From: Candidatus Kuenenia stuttgartensis
GTDB lineage: Bacteria; Planctomycetota; Planctomycetia; Isosphaerales; Isosphaeraceae
Reading direction: 5' to 3'
Length of the DNA stretch: 5,430 nt
NCBI GenBank assembly: GCA_945874095.1
Contig: CAMCFM010000338.1
Coordinates: 1 to 5,430 of the forward strand
The position numbers and the translations under genes are program-made. The notes under the pieces are model-generated. The model did not search any database, had not been told where the DNA came from, and saw only the letters and a program-made list of their open reading frames with translations. This document shows, in pieces, positions 1 through 5,430 of this stretch; within the stretch, counting starts at the first letter, position 1, and every line of letters starts with the position of its first letter.

Positions 1-1640
1 GCCCAATGATCAGGCCTGGCCAGCCACTGCTTCGATACACTTTGAAACAGGTTTAACCGATGAATCAGGTTCTTCCAATCGGAATTCCATCTGACGCCTG
101 CAAACCGGGTCATCCGGCACGACAATGCCACATCCAAAAGATTTCTCTGAGTGATAATCACGGTCGATTCAGGAAACATTCTCTGAATTAATCCCAGATA
201 AAAGATATTATCTGGCAGTTTATCCACCACGTATTTCGTCGCAAATCCTTTCTTAGAAATATTATCCAGATACTTCTTTCTTAATGAAGCCACTTGATTA
301 TCAGACATCGAAATTCCAACAGATGCATCGAGATTGCTACGCTTCAAGAATTCGTCGTAAAGGTCGGGCACAAATGTCAACTCCCCTGCCCCTGTGATTT
401 CTGGATGAGATGCCAAAACCTGCTCAGCAAGCGATGTGCCTGACCTGGCCATCCCCACGACGAATATCATCTTGATCGCCTGAGAATCCGATTCAGGCTC
501 ATTTTTTATAGATGTGGAGTCAGAAATCCGAGTGATTTTGGCGGATTGTGCGACAAAGAGTTGAAATCTTGTCCTGTCATAAGAGCGACCAGATTTTGCG
601 AGTGATTGCTCTCGCATAATACACGCTTGATCGAGATATTGGGCGGATTGAATATAATCGCAGGTTTTATCATAATAATGAGCCAGTCCATAACCAATCA
701 ATTCGCGGTCAGTATCAGGCTTTGAGGAGTCTTCAAAAACGGCCTCCATTCGGCATTTCAAATCATCGGGCAATTTTGCACCGAGACGAGTCGCGAGCCT
801 TCCAAGCACGCCCGCATGCTCTTTCTGCAACTCCAGGCATTTCATCCAGTTCTGTTCAGCATCCAGCATCTGGCCCTGAAGTTCGTCGATCGTGCCCAGA
901 TTCGCATAAACAGACGCCGATTTCGGAGCAATTTCCAAGCACTTTTCAAATGCAACCCGCGCCTCATTCAGCTGACCATTTTCAAGTCTTGCCTTTCCCA
1001 GATTCATCCATCCAGCGGCATCGCTTGGCCTTATCCCAACAGCCATTTCTGCATGATATAAAGCCTTTTCAATCTGCCCTAATTCCAAAAGAGCTTTTGA
1101 GATATTCGAATGCAACTCCGGTATACGAGGCGAAATCTGCAACGCCGACTCGAATATTCTGACAGCTTCAGCTTTCTCGCCAACTAGAAGTTTTGCATTT
1201 CCAAGATTATTCCAGGCAGGTATGCATTCCGGAGCGGCTTGAACGCATAATACAAATTGTTGAATCGCATCCGTCACCCGCCCGACATCCATTAAAGTGG
1301 CCCCATAATTCAGTCTGACACCCAGTTGGAATACTGAGCCTCCAAGCTCTAATGATTTCTCATAAAACCGAATGGCATTTTGGGGCTGGCCCATCGCTGA
1401 AAATGCATCCGCGAGTGCCGATAAATATAATGATTGATCAGGTTTTAATTGCAAGGCTTCTTGAAAATGCCCCAATGCCTGAACTGGGGAACGGGTTTCC
1501 AGCAACAGCATTCCGAGCAGATAATGGGCCTGATCTGAAGCCGGATCACGTTTTAAAGCCGTTTCATAGGCCAGCCTGGCCGTTTCATAATCGCGGTTAC
1601 GATGTGCTTTCAAAGCATTTTCGAGTGCGTCATTCCACAT
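1..1640 (-). CDS. TPR-repeat sulfotransferase family protein (partial, C-terminus off the left edge)
   Basis: The minus-strand frame is open from the ATG at 1640-1638 to the window edge, giving 546 residues without a stop. Residues about 2-275 form roughly eight tetratricopeptide units, with recurrent patterns such as AWNNLGNAKL (142-151) and GWMNLGKARL (210-219). A helical linker follows, and a sulfotransferase domain of the Sulfotransfer_3 type begins near 390. The 5'-phosphosulfate loop reads GMARSGTS (396-403), then GAGEL (417-421, possible catalytic E420), DKLPDN (473-478), and a 3'-phosphate-binding pair R499/S507. Such enzymes transfer sulfate from PAPS to a carbohydrate or protein acceptor; the acceptor here is unknown. 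No signal peptide is visible, so a cytoplasmic location is likely. This is the only upstream ATG, because an in-frame stop sits at 1664-1662; upstream is only a weak AGAGA. Roughly a hundred C-terminal residues are probably missing. It is transcribed divergently from the lipoprotein gene. The fold assignment is secure; the substrate is not. Confidence 0.92.
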   Translation of the reverse strand, partial: MWNDALENALKAHRNRDYETARLAYETALKRDPASDQAHYLLGMLLLETRSPVQALGHFQEALQLKPDQSLYLSALADAFSAMGQPQNAIRFYEKSLELGGSVFQLGVRLNYGATLMDVGRVTDAIQQFVLCVQAAPECIPAWNNLGNAKLLVGEKAEAVRIFESALQISPRIPELHSNISKALLELGQIEKALYHAEMAVGIRPSDAAGWMNLGKARLENGQLNEARVAFEKCLEIAPKSASVYANLGTIDELQGQMLDAEQNWMKCLELQKEHAGVLGRLATRLGAKLPDDLKCRMEAVFEDSSKPDTDRELIGYGLAHYYDKTCDYIQSAQYLDQACIMREQSLAKSGRSYDRTRFQLFVAQSAKITRISDSTSIKNEPESDSQAIKMIFVVGMARSGTSLAEQVLASHPEITGAGELTFVPDLYDEFLKRSNLDASVGISMSDNQVASLRKKYLDNISKKGFATKYVVDKLPDNIFYLGLIQRMFPESTVIITQRNLLDVALSCRMTRFAGVRWNSDWKNLIHRLNLFQSVSKQWLARPDHW

Positions 1641-1769
1641 GATTATCGTCTCTGATGATTGTCAGGCCACAGATCTTTATGGGTCCTATCAAAGTCGCAT
1701 AAAGAAGTGCATCTGGCTTACCTGTCGGCACTTATCACGTGAAACTTGAGTCGATTCTGAGGATTCCCC

Positions 1770-1797
1770 TTGACTGATTCCAGAAGCTCGCAATAAT
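1770..1797 (+). promoter_or_regulatory. Predicted sigma-70-like promoter for the lipoprotein gene
   Basis: A -35 box TTGACT (1770-1775, 5 of 6 to consensus) and a -10 box AATAAT (1792-1797, 5 of 6) are separated by 16 bases. Transcription would start near 1804-1805 and leave a leader of about 55 bases before the ATG at 1859. It lies in the 218-base divergent intergenic region and could drive the lipoprotein, apt and the helicase. This is a match by eye only. I could not find a comparably good promoter on the minus strand for the sulfotransferase gene. Confidence 0.6.
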
Positions 1798-1858
1798 CCT
1801 GTGGATATTAAATCAATTCCGGTTCGGATGGATCTGTACCGGAAGCAGGTCATTAGCG

Positions 1859-2848
1859 ATGAAGGCCGGCATGGATGCCACCCAAATCACCACTGTGTTA
1901 AAGACTTATGGCTTATCTGCCCTGCTCTGTGGCGGCTTGGCCCTGACCGGTTGCGGCACCGTTCGCAACACCAATACGGCTCGAAGTGGCACAGAACAGA
2001 TGCTGCTTTCAAGCGCGTTTGACGAGGCTCTACGGCGGATCGACTTCAGTCCTCTGGAGAACGCGCCGGTTTATTTTGAGACTAAGAATATCGAAGCTGT
2101 GGACAAAGGCTGGGTGATTTCGTCGATTCGCGAGGCCATGCTGGTGCGTGGAGTGCGTCTGATGGAGAAACCAGAGCAGGCGTCTGTGATCGTTGAGGCC
2201 AGAATCGGAGCCCTTGGAACAGACGACTTCAGCTTCTTGATCGGAATTCCACAAATCACTGTTCCTGCGACAATTACAGGAATTCCGATGGGTACGATTC
2301 CGGAAATTGCTCTGATGAAAAAAGCCGATCAGAAGGCTCTTTCCAAGGTCGCCCTTTTCGCTTACGACAAGGCAAGTGGGGGCGTGGTTTGGACCTCTGG
2401 GACATCTGCGGGTTTCGCGAACTCCCGAAATCTTTTCATCGGTGGATTGGGCCCGATCCAGTCAGGGACTCACAAGCGAAACCCGGAATTTATGGGTGTG
2501 GTATTGCCCCAAATGACCGTTCATCCAGTCCCAATCCCGATTTTACCATGGTCTGAGGAAGATCCTGACGCCTCGAAAAAGGCAGCGTTAAAGTCGGACA
2601 AAGCCGATTCCAAGACACCTGCTAGCATCTCTAAGCCCATGATTGACAAGAACTTGAACTCCCCTGAAATGGGTGGGCAGGAACCTGGCACTGTGGTCCC
2701 CATTCCGATCCCTTTGCCGACCGCTGGAGGCTCTCCATTCAGTATGAGACTTTTCAACGGGTTTGCTCCCAAAGACAAAGGTTTGTTACAATCCAAGGCG
2801 ACTGATGGCTCCAAGCCTGCAAGTTCACCTGACAAGACTCAGAAATGA
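1859..2848 (+). CDS. Predicted lipoprotein of unknown function, DUF6655-like, with proline-rich tail
   Basis: This 329-residue protein starts with a lipoprotein signal peptide: a hydrophobic stretch at 19-29 and lipobox LTGC (29-32), so C32 should be lipidated and the mature protein membrane-anchored. The N-terminal region is unusually long and contains only one clear positive charge near the core (K15). The body (about 33-215) begins with CGTVRNTNTARSGTEQ and contains VDKGWVISS and a Gly-Ile-Pro-rich stretch, IGIPQITVP then TGIPMGTIPEI. I associate this pattern from memory with the planctomycetal family DUF6655, whose function is unknown. From about 222 the sequence becomes a low-complexity tail rich in Pro, Lys, Ser and Asp, with HPVPIPILP at 222-230 and VVPIPIPLP at 279-287. 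The start is uncertain: the ATG at 1859 has only a weak CAGG upstream, while M5 at 1871 has GAAGG five bases before it. Both keep the signal peptide. It may be the first gene of a unit with apt. Confidence 0.85.
   Translation: MKAGMDATQITTVLKTYGLSALLCGGLALTGCGTVRNTNTARSGTEQMLLSSAFDEALRRIDFSPLENAPVYFETKNIEAVDKGWVISSIREAMLVRGVRLMEKPEQASVIVEARIGALGTDDFSFLIGIPQITVPATITGIPMGTIPEIALMKKADQKALSKVALFAYDKASGGVVWTSGTSAGFANSRNLFIGGLGPIQSGTHKRNPEFMGVVLPQMTVHPVPIPILPWSEEDPDASKKAALKSDKADSKTPASISKPMIDKNLNSPEMGGQEPGTVVPIPIPLPTAGGSPFSMRLFNGFAPKDKGLLQSKATDGSKPASSPDKTQK
2240..2289. repeat. 11-bp inverted repeat inside the lipoprotein gene
   Basis: ATCGGAATTCC (2240-2250) and GGAATTCCGAT (2279-2289) are perfect reverse complements separated by 28 bases. 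Each arm contains the palindrome GGAATTCC. The arms encode the two Gly-Ile-Pro motifs of the protein in similar codons, so coding constraint may explain the symmetry without a DNA or RNA function. Confidence 0.4.
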
Positions 2849-2852
2849 GTGC

Positions 2853-2887
2853 ATTTCACGCGAATCTGTTCAACGATTGCATGAAAT
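2853..2887. other. Imperfect intergenic hairpin between the lipoprotein gene and apt
   Basis: ATTTCA (2853-2858) pairs with TGAAAT (2882-2887). Inside it, AATC pairs with GATT around an eight-base loop, with two further pairs, one bulge and one mismatch between the blocks. On the plus strand it is followed by an A-run, not a T-run, so it is not a standard intrinsic terminator. It could be a transcript-processing or leader structure for apt, or chance. Confidence 0.3.
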
Positions 2888-2895
2888 AAAAAAAG

Positions 2896-2902
2896 AGAAG
2901 GA
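2896..2902 (+). promoter_or_regulatory. Shine-Dalgarno-like sequence of apt with long spacing
   Basis: AGAAGGA lies 12 bases before the apt ATG at 2915, longer than the usual 5-9 base gap. It is the best such sequence in this window and supports the start at 2915. The A-rich bases just before it (2885-2894) would keep the site unstructured. Confidence 0.55.
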
Positions 2903-2914
2903 AAAGCGACAACC

Positions 2915-3442
2915 ATGGCCATCCCATTTGACCTGACACTCTATGTGAGAAATATTCCTGACTTCCCAAAACCAGGAATCATGTTCAAGGATATCACCCC
3001 ATTATTATCAAATCCGGAAGCACTCCGAATTGCAATCGATCGCATTGCTGAAGCAGCTTCTAAAAAGGGTGAGATTCACGCGGTCGCTGCGGCTGAAGCA
3101 CGTGGATTTATTTTTGGGGCACCTGTTGCCATGCTGCTGAATGTCCCATTTGTGCCAATCCGCAAGCCAGGCAAATTGCCATTCGACAAAATTGGAATTG
3201 AATACGCCTTGGAATATGGTACAGATCGGCTCGAAATTCATTCTGATGCACTCACATCAGGCCAGAAAGTCTTGTTGATCGACGACGTCCTGGCCACCGG
3301 CGGAACGATGAAAGCCTGTGCAGACCTGGTCAGGTCGATCGGCGCAGAGGTCACAGCGTGTGCATTTCTGATGGAATTGTTATTTCTCGGAGGTGCTGAG
3401 AAATTGAAGCCTGATGAAATCATTTCCTTGATCCGCTATTGA
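2915..3442 (+). CDS. apt: Adenine phosphoribosyltransferase
   Basis: Apt makes AMP and pyrophosphate from adenine and PRPP, the one-step adenine salvage route in the cytoplasm; family members are typically dimers. The 175-residue protein has the full family signature. The N-terminal block IPDFPKPGIMFKDITPLL is at 14-31. EARGFIFGAPVA (61-72) carries the conserved Arg-Gly-Phe. RKPGKLP (83-89) is the flexible-loop region, followed by LEYGTDRLEIH. The PRPP-binding loop VLLIDDVLATGGT (119-131) has the acidic pair D123/D124. The C-terminal FLMELLFLGG and final ISLIRY also fit the family, and the length is close to the 183 residues of E. coli Apt. No key residue is missing. The gene follows the lipoprotein gene by 66 bases and precedes the helicase by 21; no terminator is evident on either side, so co-transcription is plausible. 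The start is supported by AGAAGGA upstream and by alignment to the family N-terminus. Confidence 0.97.
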   Translation: MAIPFDLTLYVRNIPDFPKPGIMFKDITPLLSNPEALRIAIDRIAEAASKKGEIHAVAAAEARGFIFGAPVAMLLNVPFVPIRKPGKLPFDKIGIEYALEYGTDRLEIHSDALTSGQKVLLIDDVLATGGTMKACADLVRSIGAEVTACAFLMELLFLGGAEKLKPDEIISLIRY

Positions 3443-3463
3443 AATTACGACGACTGTTCACCT

Positions 3464-5430
3464 ATGAAGCTCAACCCGGACCAAACCAAAGCAGCGCATC
3501 ATGATGGAGGGCACCTGCTGGTCCTGGCCGGTGCCGGGACAGGCAAAACCCGGACCATCATCGCTCGCGCTGCCCATTTGATCTCCCAAGGCGTCGATCC
3601 CAAGCGAATTCTGGCCCTGACCTTTACTCGAAGGGCGGCGAGCGAGCTTGTGGGTCGGTTGAAGTCGCAGGTCGGCCCCTCTGCGGACAACATCAGGGCC
3701 GGCACCTTTCACGGCTTTTGCCTGAACATGATGCGGCATTTCCCCAAGGCTTTTGGGCTTGATCAGCTCACGATTCTTGATCGTGACGACCAATTGGAAC
3801 TGGTCGGGATGGTTCGTTCCGGATTTGTTCAAAAGCCCGAAAAAGGCTTTCCAAAACGCGAACGAATCACCGAATTGATGGGCTATTCCCGAAATACAAA
3901 TATCGGGTTCGAAGAATACATTAAAAAGCTCGGCGAATTTCAAGAAGCCGAGATGGCGAAGCTGAAGTCGATCCACAGAGCTTATGAAGCCCGCAAACGG
4001 CTCCGGAATTATGTTGATTACGACGACATTTTATACCTTTTTGCACGCACCCTTCATATGCCATCCATGCAGGATGTGAGCAGGATGATCGCTGGCCAGT
4101 TCGACCATATTCTGGTCGATGAAATGCAGGACACAAACCCGATCCAGTGGCTGATTCTGGACGGACTTCGCGACCCGGCCAAATTATATTGTGTAGGCGA
4201 CGATGCGCAGTCAATTTACGCCTTCCGGGGCGCTGACTTTGAAAATGTGCACAGCTTTACCACCCGTGTGAAAGGTGGAACGGTACTTCCACTGATCACG
4301 AATTATCGCAGCACCCAGCCGATCCTCGACCTGGCCAACTGGCTGCTGGCTCAATCTCCATTGAATTATGAAAAACGGCTGGAGTCTGCTCGTGGGACTG
4401 GCATGAAACCGAAGTTGGTGGAATTTGACAGCCCTGCCAAGGAAGCTGCATGGGTGGTTCAAGATATTATTGAAAAGCATGATGGTGGAATGAAACTCAA
4501 AGAGATCATGATTCTGGTTCGAGCCGCCTGGATGACCCGTGATCTGGAAGCGGCCCTGATTGAAAACAATATTGAATACGAGTTTATTGGTGGGACAAAA
4601 CTGATGCAAACCGCGCATGTGAAAGACCTGCTGTCGTTGTTAAGGTCAGGCATTTCCCAAAGGGACGAACTCGGGTGGAGCCGTTATTTAAGGCTTTTTA
4701 ATCGAGTGGGCGACGTAACTGCCAATTCGGTGATCGACCAGGTATCGGCTTTAAAATCTGCGGAGCAGGCCATTGAAATGCTGCCGGATATTCTGGGTTC
4801 GGCAGGTAAGATTCCAGACGCTGAGCAATTGGTTCAAGGGTTGGTGGACTTGCAGAAGAATCGCAATAGCCCTGAAAAAGCGATTAAAAATGCGGTTGCA
4901 TTTCTGAATCCGATCCAGAAGAAGCGTTATGATAACTGGCAGAAACGATATCGCGATTACGAGCTTTTAATCACACTTGCCAAACGCCATAAATCACTGG
5001 AAGCCTTTCTGGAAACGTATACGCTCGACCCTGTCAGCGCCACATTTGACAGCCGTTCCGATGACAAAGACATTCTCACTCTGATCACGGTGCATTCGGC
5101 AAAAGGTACGGAATGCAAAGTGGGCTATGTGATGAAAGTTCAGGCAGGGGTCTATCCTCATAGCCGATCGCTTGAAGATTTGGCAGCGATTGAAGAGGAA
5201 CGGCGGATTTTATATGTCGCCATGACTCGTGCAAAAGATGAATTGATTTTAACCAGAGTGGCAGAGCGGTTTGGATCTCCCATATTTTTCGGAGCATCGA
5301 GCGGGCGAGTTGCACCTGGGGGAACCTCCGATTTCATGACAGAATATCCTCCAGAGCTTGTAGATTATGAAATGCAAGGATTTCAGCCAAGCCCGTTCGA
5401 AGATTTAGGCCCGATTATTGCCAGATTCAG
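3464..5430 (+). CDS. UvrD/PcrA/Rep-like superfamily 1 ATP-dependent DNA helicase (partial, C-terminus off the right edge)
   Basis: The frame is open from the ATG at 3464 to the window end, giving 655 residues. All SF1A helicase motifs occur in order: Q motif LNPDQTKAA (3-11, Q7); Walker A AGAGTGKT (22-29); Ia LALTFTRRAASEL (50-62); Ib TFHGFC (81-86); motif II VDEMQDT (218-224); III GDDAQSIYAFRGA (245-257); IV NYRST (280-284); V TVHSAKGTE (542-550); VI EEERRILYVAMTRAK (577-591). Catalytic K28, D219/E220, Q249, R282 and R589 are present, so an active ATPase is expected. Such enzymes unwind DNA 3' to 5' in repair, replication restart or conflict resolution. Motif spacing is close to UvrD, so the 2B subdomain is probably retained. 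No nuclease domain is visible. Two positions differ from the usual family: DEMQDT for DEFQDT and GTE for GLE in motif V. The Q motif at residue 3 fixes the start. No clear ribosome binding site precedes it, and apt ends only 21 bases upstream, suggesting translational coupling. I give no symbol because uvrD, pcrA and rep cannot be told apart here. Confidence 0.93.
   Translation, partial: MKLNPDQTKAAHHDGGHLLVLAGAGTGKTRTIIARAAHLISQGVDPKRILALTFTRRAASELVGRLKSQVGPSADNIRAGTFHGFCLNMMRHFPKAFGLDQLTILDRDDQLELVGMVRSGFVQKPEKGFPKRERITELMGYSRNTNIGFEEYIKKLGEFQEAEMAKLKSIHRAYEARKRLRNYVDYDDILYLFARTLHMPSMQDVSRMIAGQFDHILVDEMQDTNPIQWLILDGLRDPAKLYCVGDDAQSIYAFRGADFENVHSFTTRVKGGTVLPLITNYRSTQPILDLANWLLAQSPLNYEKRLESARGTGMKPKLVEFDSPAKEAAWVVQDIIEKHDGGMKLKEIMILVRAAWMTRDLEAALIENNIEYEFIGGTKLMQTAHVKDLLSLLRSGISQRDELGWSRYLRLFNRVGDVTANSVIDQVSALKSAEQAIEMLPDILGSAGKIPDAEQLVQGLVDLQKNRNSPEKAIKNAVAFLNPIQKKRYDNWQKRYRDYELLITLAKRHKSLEAFLETYTLDPVSATFDSRSDDKDILTLITVHSAKGTECKVGYVMKVQAGVYPHSRSLEDLAAIEEERRILYVAMTRAKDELILTRVAERFGSPIFFGASSGRVAPGGTSDFMTEYPPELVDYEMQGFQPSPFEDLGPIIARF

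Noticed and set aside
722..1642. Plus-strand open frames at 722-1162, 816-1061 and 1352-1642
   Set aside because: They lie antisense to the continuous TPR frame, show no recognisable protein pattern, and are rich in Ser, Pro, His and Arg as expected of shadows.
1801..2022. GTG-started 73-residue frame overlapping the lipoprotein start
   Set aside because: It overlaps the signal-peptide region in another frame, begins where the promoter's transcript would start, and has no family resemblance.
78..2251. Shared 12-base sequence ATCGGAATTCCA at 78-89 and 2240-2251
   Set aside because: About one 12-base match is expected by chance in a window this size, and both copies lie in unrelated coding sequence on opposite strands.
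2521..2835. 104-residue minus-strand frame within the lipoprotein tail
   Set aside because: It is the antisense of a low-complexity coding tail, with no start context and no homologous features.
2853..2900. Intrinsic terminator after the lipoprotein gene
   Set aside because: The stem is AT-rich and followed by an A-run on the plus strand; a terminator needs a T-run after the stem.
3458..3976. 172-residue minus-strand frame over the helicase N-terminus, plus minus-strand frames at 3921-4214, 4211-4618 and 5085-5315
   Set aside because: All are antisense to well-defined helicase motifs; the helicase frame is unambiguous.
2915..5430. Apt plus helicase as a defence or nucleotide-signalling system
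   Set aside because: Both are typical housekeeping families, there is no nuclease, sensor or toxin partner in the window, and no mobile-element context. Adjacency alone does not support a system.

Overview
The window looks like ordinary chromosomal DNA from a free-living bacterium, most likely a member of the Planctomycetota. Three things point there, none decisive: a TPR-sulfotransferase of the kind abundant in that phylum; a small lipoprotein that resembles what I recall as the mostly planctomycetal DUF6655 family; and weak or missing Shine-Dalgarno sequences at several starts. Base composition is near balanced. I see no tRNA, rRNA, CRISPR array, transposase, integrase or attachment site.

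Layout: positions 1-1640 hold a minus-strand gene for a tetratricopeptide-repeat protein fused to a PAPS-dependent sulfotransferase domain; its C-terminus lies beyond the left edge. A 218-base divergent intergenic region (1641-1858) follows, with a good sigma-70-like promoter at 1770-1797 pointing right. On the plus strand come a lipoprotein with a proline-rich tail (1859-2848), adenine phosphoribosyltransferase apt (2915-3442), and a UvrD/PcrA-like superfamily 1 helicase (3464 to beyond the right edge). The three plus-strand genes are separated by only 66 and 21 bases, with no recognisable terminator between them, so they could form one transcription unit from the 1770 promoter.

The products do not form an obvious pathway. 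Apt is purine-salvage housekeeping, the helicase is DNA repair or replication housekeeping, and the lipoprotein is an envelope protein of unknown role. I found no convincing evidence for a new biological system. The items most worth a second look are the divergent motif residues in the helicase and the sulfotransferase, the repeated Pro/Ile motif in the lipoprotein tail, and the apt-helicase junction, where both genes share a frame and are separated by a single TGA without an obvious ribosome binding site.
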